A stretch of DNA of 64,000 nt from Leptasterias polaris (Eukaryota; Echinodermata; Asteroidea; Forcipulatida; Asteriidae). Location of the stretch: the NCBI GenBank assembly GCA_037783415.1, contig JAZGTN010000008.1, positions 372,001 through 436,000 on the forward strand, read 5' to 3'. The notes below the pieces were generated by a model, which was not told the DNA's origin, searched no databases, and saw nothing but the letters and a program-made list of their open reading frames with translations. How positions within the stretch are numbered: position 1 is the first letter of the stretch; each line of letters starts with the position of its first letter. This document shows, in pieces, positions 33,474 through 46,660 of the stretch. The position numbers were made by a program, and so were the translations under genes.

Positions 33474-33762
33474 AGTGCCTGGTTGAGTACTTATTTATGA
33501 GAATGGGGTTTCAGACCCAGTAAAAGTTAAAAGTGCCTGGTTGAGTACTTATTTATGAGAATGGGGTTTCAGACCCAGTAAAAGTTAAAAGTGCCTGGTT
33601 GAGTACTTATTTATGAGAATGGGGTTTCAGACCCAGTAAAAGTTAAAAGTGCCTGGTTGAGTACTTATTTATGAGAATGGGGTTTCAGACCCAGTAAAAG
33701 TTAAAAGTGCCTGGTTGAGTACTTATTTATGAGAATGGGGTTTCAGACCCAGTAAAAGTTAG
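33474..33762 (+). repeat. 58-bp VNTR, 5 units (copy 1)
   Basis: Five near-perfect units beginning AGTGCCTGGTTGAGTACTTA and ending CCCAGTAAAAGTTAAA. All have TTTATGAGAAT. Confidence 0.97.
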
Positions 33763-34364
33763 TAACAGAGAATTGCTTTATTTCATTTTGTAAATGAATT
33801 GTATATAATAAGGCCGTTGGCCGGTTGAATTTTGTGTAAATAAATCTAAGTGGAACTGAAGAAGGCTTCAGACTTTATAATTATTTTAAGATCGACGTTG
33901 TTCTCACATCATTGTATCGGTGTATCGTCAAACCAAAACATTTGTCATTATCCCAGATGCAAATTATTACATCTTTAAAAAAACCAAATTCATTCCGAAT
34001 AGATGGCCTCAACTTGGTTCACCTACATTTATACTGTTGATGATTGACAGTTGCATTTATATGTTAGTATGTTTCTAAGCAAATTATTATGGTTGATGCA
34101 AACATAGCAAGTCAACTCATAATTCAAGATACTATTGGGCTGGAACTCATGGACACAATACAACACTCTGTGAATTATTGTCACAAAGCCGGGTTCTCCC
34201 AAAGTCAAAAATAAAATCTAGACAATAATTGTTCCTTCCTTTGACACCACAAAGTTACAAATAGACGTAGGTTTAACAGTGAATGCTTTTTACGCTAACT
34301 TATTTATTTACACTATTTACACTGAACATATTCAATAAAGAAAATAGGTATACATTACTTAATA

Positions 34365-34587
34365 TTACGGATGTAATATTCTGATTTGCTTGGTGCAACG
34401 ACCAAGTTTCAAAAGTTCAAGTTCTCGGTGGTTACTGTATCCTTGGCCAATAACTACGAGGTGTACATCACCCACAATGTCAAAACGTGTTGCAAGGTCA
34501 TCCCTCACTAGGAGTCTCTCCCCTTCAGCTGGGTGTTGCGGACTTGCGGTGGACTTGCGGTGTGTCTTTAGCACCCACCTCCACTGA
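34365..34587 (-). CDS. Doubtful short reading frame in the tandem unit (about 69 codons)
   Basis: The minus-strand frame contains LLVRDDLATRFDIVGDVHLV followed by VIGQGYSNHRELELL, which reads more like protein than neighbouring frames, and ends in a stop at 34,365. I do not recognise the family. The 895-bp hAT-type element begins 11 bp upstream of the frame's 5' side, so an older, longer sequence may have been interrupted. It is repeated at 38,799, 43,233 and 47,667. It could be a relic exon of a mobile element or chance. Confidence 0.2.
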
Positions 34588-34598
34588 ACCCTCTCAAG

Positions 34599-35493
34599 CA
34601 GGGGCGTCGATCGCTACTGAAAAGTAGGGGGGACGGGCGAGCAAGTCTTGAAAAAATCATTACTTGTACATTTAATTTCTGTGTTACACTTGTTCCCTAT
34701 TTTTTGTTTGACCAGGAGGCGAGTTACAGGGGGTGATATTTAACAATAAAATCATCCGAAATGGGGTTTGGGCCTGGGTTTCCCTTATGTAAAACCGAGA
34801 TTCTACCAAATACAAACATCATATTCACAATCCTTTTTAATTGTAACAACATAGCGACAATTTATTCAGTAAAATTGAGAGAGTTTTTGATGTTTGTGTT
34901 TCTTCTTTCGTTTTTCTTTTATTTTAATTTATACCTTGTTTTTAGAATAAAAAATAATAACACTGAACAAACTGCTCCTATTTATTTTAATGGATTTTAC
35001 TACATTTTGTGCGTTGTGCGATTGTAACAAAATGTAACACATTATTTTGCATTTGCACGCACACACAGACTTCCTTTATGTGGAGGGCCAGGGATCGTGT
35101 ACCGTACATTATAGCAGACACAAACGACGCATAACTTGAATGCTAACAAGATATGTAAGCGGGATTTTGGCGTTCATGTCTTGGACGAAACTTGTCGTCT
35201 ATTGTCTGTATTATAGAAACGGAAATAGGCCCAAAATACCATTCTGCGCGTAGTCCATCAGAAAAAGATGAAAATGAAGAAAACATTTCAACGTTTGTTC
35301 GCTATTCTGTTATTTGAACAAAAATTGTAATGAAATATAAAATCAAGAAAATGATGTATATTTTTATATTTTTGTGCATATTTCTAATGAACAGTCAATC
35401 AAAAAGTGGGGGGGACATCTGATATGCTGTCCCCCCCAGCCTAAAAAGTGGGGGGGACATGTCCCCCCCGTCCCCCACCCATCGACGCCCTTG
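34599..35493 (+). mobile_element. hAT-type non-autonomous element, copy 1 (895 bp)
   Basis: The left terminus CAGGGGCGTCGATCGC and the right terminus (minus strand CAAGGGCGTCGATGGG) are inverted repeats of the hAT style. A perfect 8-bp target duplication, CTCTCAAG, lies at 34,591-34,598 and 35,494-35,501. The interior is AT-rich with no transposase: an 88-codon frame (34,761-35,027) is hydrophobic and unconvincing. Near the right end are two G7/C7 hairpins, one a perfect 20-bp palindrome at 35,450-35,469. A truncated relative is at 9,650-9,809. Confidence 0.9.
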
Positions 35494-35501
35494 CTCTCAA
35501 G

Positions 35502-37562
35502 GCAGCGTTGCCACCGTCTCTAGCTCCAATAATGGGAACCAGTTTCGGCGAGATTTCACTACTTAAAACTGGCTCCCCTTAAAAGTGTATATAGCAGGTT
35601 TCTCCAGATTTTTGAACTGTTAGTTGTCTGCTTGTTTGCATCGATAAAATTAACCCAAAGACTGTTAATTTTATTATCAGCTATCGCTGAACTCAGTGGC
35701 TATCGCCAAACGTTTCTCCACACTTATTTGATTCTCGGCTAACGCCAATCTGATGCTACCGCACCCTCGAGATGCTGGACGGATCTGAACCCCAAAACAT
35801 TCCAATGCTCGTACGGTTCCTTAAACGACGGGCTCCTATATACAAATCACCTCATTAACTATTCAAAAATTTACTAACAAAAGTAACTCGGTTAAAACTT
35901 CCTTATATGGTATATGACGTAGGGCAACGCCCCAAATACTACGTTTCTTCTACGTTTTATACTTAACTAAATATTAACATAAAAATCAGAGCCCTCTTGT
36001 GACAATTATCTTCAGTTAGGATTGCACTGTCAATTTGTTTCAAGAGTACATCAACTGTTTCCCTTGGACTGAACTAAGTGAAAGTTCTTCACTTGTTCAA
36101 CCATTTCACACTATACATCTTAACTTCACCCCTTACTGAGATGATAGAAAGCTGACTGTAATGTATCAACAGGTTATGGTCACAACGCTGTGACACTGGT
36201 TTACACTGCATGCTGTTATGAGTATCTGCCCCCTTTACCATAGTTTCAATCCGCCTTGACATTAAACAAACATGGTATTTGCCACTGGTAATGAACCAAC
36301 ATTTCAGCATCATCTTTTCTACTGGGATTTACACCACTGGCTATGAGACTTAGTCACAAACATTTCTAACAACTTGTGCATGTGTGTGTGTGGTGGGGAG
36401 AGGGATGTTGGTAGACTCACCTGCCAACTGTGGGTTTCTGCATTTGGTTCGACTGTGTAGTAAATCTTCAATAGATTATCCCTTCAGCTAAACCATCTCA
36501 TCATGTGGTATTTCTGATCACTCTCATATTGAGTCATCTGCTTGAGCCGATGTCCTTGGTTTGTCTGATGCATGATGTCAGACAAGACTGACCCTTTCTT
36601 TCTGGGCAGTTTAATTGTGTTTCTAAAAAGCACTGTGCATGGAAAGAAACAAATATTTTATCAGTTTTTGATCGGAGACCCACCATTGAAATTTATGTAA
36701 GTTAATATACTTAGCAGAAAACAGTCAGCTCCACTGCTTCATTTTCTTTTTAACAATTTCCAATTTGACAGTCTCTGAAAATCCTGTCATGATCTCTGCT
36801 TCTTTCTCAACCTTTGTCTAACCTTAAAAATCAACAAAAGACCAGTGGAGAAAATATGTATTTAAGAATAACAATGCTGGAGGACTGGAAGCCGGTCTTG
36901 GACTTGGACTTGTATTCACACTCGGACCACAGTGTCTCAGATTCTGACTCAGACTAGACCCTGGGACTTAGTGTGACTTGACTCGAGATTCTGAACTACC
37001 TTCATGGTGCCCAAGTAATTGGTTAATAATGAGAACAAAAAAAGTTTCTGTTGATGTGTTGCCTATGACCGGTGCATAAAAACGACAGACCATGTTTGTT
37101 TCAACTGTGCAAGTCAGGGCAGGGGTAGAGTCTTGTAATGTCAATGTCTGTTATTGGCATGGCTTTTTGTTGTCTGCCTAAAATAGATTAACCTTCCGAA
37201 TAGCATTTGTTCAACTGAATCAAGTGCAGGCAAACCTTAGGCAATATCTGCCGAGAACGGTAGGCTATTGCTGGGTCTTGGTGTCAATTTTTCATTGGTT
37301 TGCTTTAATTGGTATACAAGGATTTTCTACCTCAATCGTAGGTCACATTTTAGTCCTTGACTAGTCCTCACGCATAATGAAACGTTGACACAGACTAAGG
37401 CCTAATACAGACACATTTCTCACAAATCAGACAGTATTTTTGTAAATTTATGCTTGTTAAAAAAATTTATTTAGTATCTAATTTTTTTTAGATTTTTTGC
37501 ACAATGGAGATCAATCAAATGTCTTTAAATTATTGTGTTTTAACTTTAAAAAGTATCAAATA
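35502..37562. other. Non-coding body of the tandem unit (repeated in each copy)
   Basis: No gene is supported. Noted: a hairpin ATAAAATTAAC/GTTAATTTTAT at about 35,645-35,675, a GT-rich run at about 36,378-36,395 and a GACTTGGACTTG / GACTCAGACTAGAC low-complexity patch at about 36,890-36,990, echoed at about 52,255-52,310. A 74-codon minus frame (36,089-36,313) has no domain. The same content recurs at +4,434, +8,868 and +13,302. Confidence 0.5.
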
Positions 37563-37690
37563 ATAAACCACAAGGGAAACTGACTGGGTAAATTTTTAAT
37601 GATTTTGGGTTGAACAAAGAAAAATTGACTAGAACGGGATTTGAACCAACGATCTCCGGATTAACGTGCAGGCACTCTATCAACTCTATC
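37563..37690 (-). repeat. Truncated tRNA-bearing repeat at the tandem junction (copy 1)
   Basis: Starts ATAATAAACCACAAGGG and enters the tRNA-like sequence at 37,628 on the minus strand. It is cut within the A box (...CTCTATCAACT) and joined to the start of the next unit. Equivalent cuts are at about 42,062-42,124 and 46,496-46,558. Confidence 0.85.
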
Positions 37691-37792
37691 AAGAGGTTAT
37701 TTGGACGGCGGACAGATCGCACACAATGAACAGCCTATGAACACCATGAGAATTGGGAGAGCTGACTGTCCGAGGAGAAGACAGAACATTAA

Positions 37793-38196
37793 AGTGCCTG
37801 GTTGAGTACTTATTTATGAGAATGGGGTTTCAGACCCAGTAAAAGTTAAAAGTGCCTGGTTGAGTACTTATTTATGAGAATGGGGTTTCAGACCCAGTAA
37901 AAGTTAAAAGTGCCTGGTTGAGTACTTATTTATGAGAATGGGGTTTCAGACCCAGTAAAAGTTAAAAGTGCCTGGTTGAGTACTTATTTATGAGAATGGG
38001 GTTTCAGACCCAGTAAAAGTTAAAAGTGCCTGGTTGAGTACTTATTTATGAGAATGGGGTTTCAGACCCAGTAAAAGTTAAAAGTGCCTGGTTGAGTACT
38101 TATTTATGAGAATGGGGTTTCAGACCCAGTAAAAGTTAAAAGTGCCTGGTTGAGTACTTATTTAGAGAATGGGGTTTCAGACCCAGTAAAAGTTAG
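37793..38196 (+). repeat. 58-bp VNTR, 7 units (copy 2)
   Basis: Seven units starting at 37,793 with 58-bp steps. The seventh has a one-base deletion (TTTAGAGAAT). Confidence 0.97.
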
Positions 38197-39032
38197 TAAC
38201 AGAGAATTGCTTTATTTCATTTTGTAAATGAATTGTATATAATAAGGCCGTTGGCCGGTTGAATTTTGTGTAAATAAATCTAAGTGGAACTGAAGAAGGC
38301 TTCAGACTTTATAATTATTTTAAGATCGACGTTGTTCTCACATCATTGTATCGGTGTATCGTCAAACCAAAACATTTGTCATTATCCCAGATGCAAATTA
38401 TTACATCTTTAAAAAAACCAAATTCATTCCGAATAGATGGCCTCAACTTGGTTCACCTACATTTATACTGTTGATGATTGACAGTTGCATTTATATGTTA
38501 GTATGTTTCTAAGCAAATTATTATGGTTGATGCAAACATAGCAAGTCAACTCATAATTCAAGATACTATTGGGCTGGAACTCATGGACACAATACAACAC
38601 TCTGTGAATTATTGTCACAAAGCCGGGTTCTCCCAAAGTCAAAAATAAAATCTAGACAATAATTGTTCCTTCCTTTGACACCACAAAGTTACAAATAGAC
38701 GTAGGTTTAACAGTGAATGCTTTTTACGCTAACTTATTTATTTACACTATTTACACTGAACATATTCAATAAAGAAAATAGGTATACATTACTTAATATT
38801 ACGGATGTAATATTCTGATTTGCTTGGTGCAACGACCAAGTTTCAAAAGTTCAAGTTCTCGGTGGTTACTGTATCCTTGGCCAATAACTACGAGGTGTAC
38901 ATCACCCACAATGTCAAAACGTGTTGCAAGGTCATCCCTCACTAGGAGTCTCTCCCCTTCAGCTGGGTGTTGCGGACTTGCGGTGGACTTGCGGTGTGTC
39001 TTTAGCACCCACCTCCACTGAACCCTCTCAAG

Positions 39033-39927
39033 CAGGGGCGTCGATCGCTACTGAAAAGTAGGGGGGACGGGCGAGCAAGTCTTGAAAAAATCATTACTTG
39101 TACATTTAATTTCTGTGTTACACTTGTTCCCTATTTTTTGTTTGACCAGGAGGCGAGTTACAGGGGGTGATATTTAACAATAAAATCATCCGAAATGGGG
39201 TTTGGGCCTGGGTTTCCCTTATGTAAAACCGAGATTCTACCAAATACAAACATCATATTCACAATCCTTTTTAATTGTAACAACATAGCGACAATTTATT
39301 CAGTAAAATTGAGAGAGTTTTTGATGTTTGTGTTTCTTCTTTCGTTTTTCTTTTATTTTAATTTATACCTTGTTTTTAGAATAAAAAATAATAACACTGA
39401 ACAAACTGCTCCTATTTATTTTAATGGATTTTACTACATTTTGTGCGTTGTGCGATTGTAACAAAATGTAACACATTATTTTGCATTTGCACGCACACAC
39501 AGACTTCCTTTATGTGGAGGGCCAGGGATCGTGTACCGTACATTATAGCAGACACAAACGACGCATAACTTGAATGCTAACAAGATATGTAAGCGGGATT
39601 TTGGCGTTCATGTCTTGGACGAAACTTGTCGTCTATTGTCTGTATTATAGAAACGGAAATAGGCCCAAAATACCATTCTGCGCGTAGTCCATCAGAAAAA
39701 GATGAAAATGAAGAAAACATTTCAACGTTTGTTCGCTATTCTGTTATTTGAACAAAAATTGTAATGAAATATAAAATCAAGAAAATGATGTATATTTTTA
39801 TATTTTTGTGCATATTTCTAATGAACAGTCAATCAAAAAGTGGGGGGGACATCTGATATGCTGTCCCCCCCAGCCTAAAAAGTGGGGGGGACATGTCCCC
39901 CCCGTCCCCCACCCATCGACGCCCTTG
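39033..39927 (+). mobile_element. hAT-type element, copy 2
   Basis: The same insertion as at 34,599, copied with the tandem unit. The flanking CTCTCAAG duplications are preserved. Confidence 0.92.
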
Positions 39928-42226
39928 CTCTCAAGGCAGCGTTGCCACCGTCTCTAGCTCCAATAATGGGAACCAGTTTCGGCGAGATTTCACTACTTAA
40001 AACTGGCTCCCCTTAAAAGTGTATATAGCAGGTTTCTCCAGATTTTTGAACTGTTAGTTGTCTGCTTGTTTGCATCGATAAAATTAACCCAAAGACTGTT
40101 AATTTTATTATCAGCTATCGCTGAACTCAGTGGCTATCGCCAAACGTTTCTCCACACTTATTTGATTCTCGGCTAACGCCAATCTGATGCTACCGCACCC
40201 TCGAGATGCTGGACGGATCTGAACCCCAAAACATTCCAATGCTCGTACGGTTCCTTAAACGACGGGCTCCTATATACAAATCACCTCATTAACTATTCAA
40301 AAATTTACTAACAAAAGTAACTCGGTTAAAACTTCCTTATATGGTATATGACGTAGGGCAACGCCCCAAATACTACGTTTCTTCTACGTTTTATACTTAA
40401 CTAAATATTAACATAAAAATCAGAGCCCTCTTGTGACAATTATCTTCAGTTAGGATTGCACTGTCAATTTGTTTCAAGAGTACATCAACTGTTTCCCTTG
40501 GACTGAACTAAGTGAAAGTTCTTCACTTGTTCAACCATTTCACACTATACATCTTAACTTCACCCCTTACTGAGATGATAGAAAGCTGACTGTAATGTAT
40601 CAACAGGTTATGGTCACAACGCTGTGACACTGGTTTACACTGCATGCTGTTATGAGTATCTGCCCCCTTTACCATAGTTTCAATCCGCCTTGACATTAAA
40701 CAAACATGGTATTTGCCACTGGTAATGAACCAACATTTCAGCATCATCTTTTCTACTGGGATTTACACCACTGGCTATGAGACTTAGTCACAAACATTTC
40801 TAACAACTTGTGCATGTGTGTGTGTGGTGGGGAGAGGGATGTTGGTAGACTCACCTGCCAACTGTGGGTTTCTGCATTTGGTTCGACTGTGTAGTAAATC
40901 TTCAATAGATTATCCCTTCAGCTAAACCATCTCATCATGTGGTATTTCTGATCACTCTCATATTGAGTCATCTGCTTGAGCCGATGTCCTTGGTTTGTCT
41001 GATGCATGATGTCAGACAAGACTGACCCTTTCTTTCTGGGCAGTTTAATTGTGTTTCTAAAAAGCACTGTGCATGGAAAGAAACAAATATTTTATCAGTT
41101 TTTGATCGGAGACCCACCATTGAAATTTATGTAAGTTAATATACTTAGCAGAAAACAGTCAGCTCCACTGCTTCATTTTCTTTTTAACAATTTCCAATTT
41201 GACAGTCTCTGAAAATCCTGTCATGATCTCTGCTTCTTTCTCAACCTTTGTCTAACCTTAAAAATCAACAAAAGACCAGTGGAGAAAATATGTATTTAAG
41301 AATAACAATGCTGGAGGACTGGAAGCCGGTCTTGGACTTGGACTTGTATTCACACTCGGACCACAGTGTCTCAGATTCTGACTCAGACTAGACCCTGGGA
41401 CTTAGTGTGACTTGACTCGAGATTCTGAACTACCTTCATGGTGCCCAAGTAATTGGTTAATAATGAGAACAAAAAAAGTTTCTGTTGATGTGTTGCCTAT
41501 GACCGGTGCATAAAAACGACAGACCATGTTTGTTTCAACTGTGCAAGTCAGGGCAGGGGTAGAGTCTTGTAATGTCAATGTCTGTTATTGGCATGGCTTT
41601 TTGTTGTCTGCCTAAAATAGATTAACCTTCCGAATAGCATTTGTTCAACTGAATCAAGTGCAGGCAAACCTTAGGCAATATCTGCCGAGAACGGTAGGCT
41701 ATTGCTGGGTCTTGGTGTCAATTTTTCATTGGTTTGCTTTAATTGGTATACAAGGATTTTCTACCTCAATCGTAGGTCACATTTTAGTCCTTGACTAGTC
41801 CTCACGCATAATGAAACGTTGACACAGACTAAGGCCTAATACAGACACATTTCTCACAAATCAGACAGTATTTTTGTAAATTTATGCTTGTTAAAAAAAT
41901 TTATTTAGTATCTAATTTTTTTTAGATTTTTTGCACAATGGAGATCAATCAAATGTCTTTAAATTATTGTGTTTTAACTTTAAAAAGTATCAAATAATAA
42001 ACCACAAGGGAAACTGACTGGGTAAATTTTTAATGATTTTGGGTTGAACAAAGAAAAATTGACTAGAACGGGATTTGAACCAACGATCTCCGGATTAACG
42101 TGCAGGCACTCTATCAACTCTATCAAGAGGTTATTTGGACGGCGGACAGATCGCACACAATGAACAGCCTATGAACACCATGAGAATTGGGAGAGCTGAC
42201 TGTCCGAGGAGAAGACAGAACATTAA

Positions 42227-42630
42227 AGTGCCTGGTTGAGTACTTATTTATGAGAATGGGGTTTCAGACCCAGTAAAAGTTAAAAGTGCCTGGTTGAGTA
42301 CTTATTTATGAGAATGGGGTTTCAGACCCAGTAAAAGTTAAAAGTGCCTGGTTGAGTACTTATTTATGAGAATGGGGTTTCAGACCCAGTAAAAGTTAAA
42401 AGTGCCTGGTTGAGTACTTATTTATGAGAATGGGGTTTCAGACCCAGTAAAAGTTAAAAGTGCCTGGTTGAGTACTTATTTATGAGAATGGGGTTTCAGA
42501 CCCAGTAAAAGTTAAAAGTGCCTGGTTGAGTACTTATTTATGAGAATGGGGTTTCAGACCCAGTAAAAGTTAAAAGTGCCTGGTTGAGTACTTATTTAGA
42601 GAATGGGGTTTCAGACCCAGTAAAAGTTAG
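42227..42630 (+). repeat. 58-bp VNTR, 7 units (copy 3)
   Basis: Same seven-unit structure and deletion as copy 2. Confidence 0.97.
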
Positions 42631-43466
42631 TAACAGAGAATTGCTTTATTTCATTTTGTAAATGAATTGTATATAATAAGGCCGTTGGCCGGTTGAATTT
42701 TGTGTAAATAAATCTAAGTGGAACTGAAGAAGGCTTCAGACTTTATAATTATTTTAAGATCGACGTTGTTCTCACATCATTGTATCGGTGTATCGTCAAA
42801 CCAAAACATTTGTCATTATCCCAGATGCAAATTATTACATCTTTAAAAAAACCAAATTCATTCCGAATAGATGGCCTCAACTTGGTTCACCTACATTTAT
42901 ACTGTTGATGATTGACAGTTGCATTTATATGTTAGTATGTTTCTAAGCAAATTATTATGGTTGATGCAAACATAGCAAGTCAACTCATAATTCAAGATAC
43001 TATTGGGCTGGAACTCATGGACACAATACAACACTCTGTGAATTATTGTCACAAAGCCGGGTTCTCCCAAAGTCAAAAATAAAATCTAGACAATAATTGT
43101 TCCTTCCTTTGACACCACAAAGTTACAAATAGACGTAGGTTTAACAGTGAATGCTTTTTACGCTAACTTATTTATTTACACTATTTACACTGAACATATT
43201 CAATAAAGAAAATAGGTATACATTACTTAATATTACGGATGTAATATTCTGATTTGCTTGGTGCAACGACCAAGTTTCAAAAGTTCAAGTTCTCGGTGGT
43301 TACTGTATCCTTGGCCAATAACTACGAGGTGTACATCACCCACAATGTCAAAACGTGTTGCAAGGTCATCCCTCACTAGGAGTCTCTCCCCTTCAGCTGG
43401 GTGTTGCGGACTTGCGGTGGACTTGCGGTGTGTCTTTAGCACCCACCTCCACTGAACCCTCTCAAG

Positions 43467-44361
43467 CAGGGGCGTCGATCGCTACTGAAAAGTAGGGGGG
43501 ACGGGCGAGCAAGTCTTGAAAAAATCATTACTTGTACATTTAATTTCTGTGTTACACTTGTTCCCTATTTTTTGTTTGACCAGGAGGCGAGTTACAGGGG
43601 GTGATATTTAACAATAAAATCATCCGAAATGGGGTTTGGGCCTGGGTTTCCCTTATGTAAAACCGAGATTCTACCAAATACAAACATCATATTCACAATC
43701 CTTTTTAATTGTAACAACATAGCGACAATTTATTCAGTAAAATTGAGAGAGTTTTTGATGTTTGTGTTTCTTCTTTCGTTTTTCTTTTATTTTAATTTAT
43801 ACCTTGTTTTTAGAATAAAAAATAATAACACTGAACAAACTGCTCCTATTTATTTTAATGGATTTTACTACATTTTGTGCGTTGTGCGATTGTAACAAAA
43901 TGTAACACATTATTTTGCATTTGCACGCACACACAGACTTCCTTTATGTGGAGGGCCAGGGATCGTGTACCGTACATTATAGCAGACACAAACGACGCAT
44001 AACTTGAATGCTAACAAGATATGTAAGCGGGATTTTGGCGTTCATGTCTTGGACGAAACTTGTCGTCTATTGTCTGTATTATAGAAACGGAAATAGGCCC
44101 AAAATACCATTCTGCGCGTAGTCCATCAGAAAAAGATGAAAATGAAGAAAACATTTCAACGTTTGTTCGCTATTCTGTTATTTGAACAAAAATTGTAATG
44201 AAATATAAAATCAAGAAAATGATGTATATTTTTATATTTTTGTGCATATTTCTAATGAACAGTCAATCAAAAAGTGGGGGGGACATCTGATATGCTGTCC
44301 CCCCCAGCCTAAAAAGTGGGGGGGACATGTCCCCCCCGTCCCCCACCCATCGACGCCCTTG
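43467..44361 (+). mobile_element. hAT-type element, copy 3
   Basis: Copied with the tandem unit, offset exactly 4,434 bp from copy 2. Confidence 0.92.
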
Positions 44362-46660
44362 CTCTCAAGGCAGCGTTGCCACCGTCTCTAGCTCCAATAA
44401 TGGGAACCAGTTTCGGCGAGATTTCACTACTTAAAACTGGCTCCCCTTAAAAGTGTATATAGCAGGTTTCTCCAGATTTTTGAACTGTTAGTTGTCTGCT
44501 TGTTTGCATCGATAAAATTAACCCAAAGACTGTTAATTTTATTATCAGCTATCGCTGAACTCAGTGGCTATCGCCAAACGTTTCTCCACACTTATTTGAT
44601 TCTCGGCTAACGCCAATCTGATGCTACCGCACCCTCGAGATGCTGGACGGATCTGAACCCCAAAACATTCCAATGCTCGTACGGTTCCTTAAACGACGGG
44701 CTCCTATATACAAATCACCTCATTAACTATTCAAAAATTTACTAACAAAAGTAACTCGGTTAAAACTTCCTTATATGGTATATGACGTAGGGCAACGCCC
44801 CAAATACTACGTTTCTTCTACGTTTTATACTTAACTAAATATTAACATAAAAATCAGAGCCCTCTTGTGACAATTATCTTCAGTTAGGATTGCACTGTCA
44901 ATTTGTTTCAAGAGTACATCAACTGTTTCCCTTGGACTGAACTAAGTGAAAGTTCTTCACTTGTTCAACCATTTCACACTATACATCTTAACTTCACCCC
45001 TTACTGAGATGATAGAAAGCTGACTGTAATGTATCAACAGGTTATGGTCACAACGCTGTGACACTGGTTTACACTGCATGCTGTTATGAGTATCTGCCCC
45101 CTTTACCATAGTTTCAATCCGCCTTGACATTAAACAAACATGGTATTTGCCACTGGTAATGAACCAACATTTCAGCATCATCTTTTCTACTGGGATTTAC
45201 ACCACTGGCTATGAGACTTAGTCACAAACATTTCTAACAACTTGTGCATGTGTGTGTGTGGTGGGGAGAGGGATGTTGGTAGACTCACCTGCCAACTGTG
45301 GGTTTCTGCATTTGGTTCGACTGTGTAGTAAATCTTCAATAGATTATCCCTTCAGCTAAACCATCTCATCATGTGGTATTTCTGATCACTCTCATATTGA
45401 GTCATCTGCTTGAGCCGATGTCCTTGGTTTGTCTGATGCATGATGTCAGACAAGACTGACCCTTTCTTTCTGGGCAGTTTAATTGTGTTTCTAAAAAGCA
45501 CTGTGCATGGAAAGAAACAAATATTTTATCAGTTTTTGATCGGAGACCCACCATTGAAATTTATGTAAGTTAATATACTTAGCAGAAAACAGTCAGCTCC
45601 ACTGCTTCATTTTCTTTTTAACAATTTCCAATTTGACAGTCTCTGAAAATCCTGTCATGATCTCTGCTTCTTTCTCAACCTTTGTCTAACCTTAAAAATC
45701 AACAAAAGACCAGTGGAGAAAATATGTATTTAAGAATAACAATGCTGGAGGACTGGAAGCCGGTCTTGGACTTGGACTTGTATTCACACTCGGACCACAG
45801 TGTCTCAGATTCTGACTCAGACTAGACCCTGGGACTTAGTGTGACTTGACTCGAGATTCTGAACTACCTTCATGGTGCCCAAGTAATTGGTTAATAATGA
45901 GAACAAAAAAAGTTTCTGTTGATGTGTTGCCTATGACCGGTGCATAAAAACGACAGACCATGTTTGTTTCAACTGTGCAAGTCAGGGCAGGGGTAGAGTC
46001 TTGTAATGTCAATGTCTGTTATTGGCATGGCTTTTTGTTGTCTGCCTAAAATAGATTAACCTTCCGAATAGCATTTGTTCAACTGAATCAAGTGCAGGCA
46101 AACCTTAGGCAATATCTGCCGAGAACGGTAGGCTATTGCTGGGTCTTGGTGTCAATTTTTCATTGGTTTGCTTTAATTGGTATACAAGGATTTTCTACCT
46201 CAATCGTAGGTCACATTTTAGTCCTTGACTAGTCCTCACGCATAATGAAACGTTGACACAGACTAAGGCCTAATACAGACACATTTCTCACAAATCAGAC
46301 AGTATTTTTGTAAATTTATGCTTGTTAAAAAAATTTATTTAGTATCTAATTTTTTTTAGATTTTTTGCACAATGGAGATCAATCAAATGTCTTTAAATTA
46401 TTGTGTTTTAACTTTAAAAAGTATCAAATAATAAACCACAAGGGAAACTGACTGGGTAAATTTTTAATGATTTTGGGTTGAACAAAGAAAAATTGACTAG
46501 AACGGGATTTGAACCAACGATCTCCGGATTAACGTGCAGGCACTCTATCAACTCTATCAAGAGGTTATTTGGACGGCGGACAGATCGCACACAATGAACA
46601 GCCTATGAACACCATGAGAATTGGGAGAGCTGACTGTCCGAGGAGAAGACAGAACATTAA

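Larger units (their letters stand above)
33372..37690 (+). repeat. 4.4-kb tandem unit, copy 1 (4,319 bp)
   Basis: The first of four direct repeats. It starts AAGAGGTTATTTGGACGG and ends inside a minus-strand tRNA-like sequence at ...CTCTATCAACTCTATC. Contents in order: 58-bp VNTR with 5 units, about 800 bp of AT-rich DNA, an 895-bp hAT-type element, about 2 kb of AT-rich DNA, then a truncated tRNA-bearing repeat. It differs from copies 2-4 by two fewer VNTR units and by lacking their 1-bp deletion. Elsewhere I noticed no difference by eye. Confidence 0.95.
37691..42124 (+). repeat. 4.4-kb tandem unit, copy 2 (4,434 bp)
   Basis: Same content as copy 1 but with seven VNTR units, the last with TTTAGAGAAT instead of TTTATGAGAAT. 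The left junction reads CTCTATCAACTCTATCAAGAGG, identical at all three internal boundaries. Confidence 0.96.
42125..46558 (+). repeat. 4.4-kb tandem unit, copy 3 (4,434 bp)
   Basis: Appears identical to copy 2, including the seven-unit VNTR and the 1-bp deletion in the last unit. Spacing to equivalent positions in copies 2 and 4 is exactly 4,434 bp throughout. Confidence 0.96.

Noticed and set aside
34761..35027. 88-codon frame in the hAT element as a membrane protein
   Set aside because: Phe/Leu/Ile/Asn content follows from T- and A-rich DNA. No conserved motif, and it lies in a non-autonomous element.
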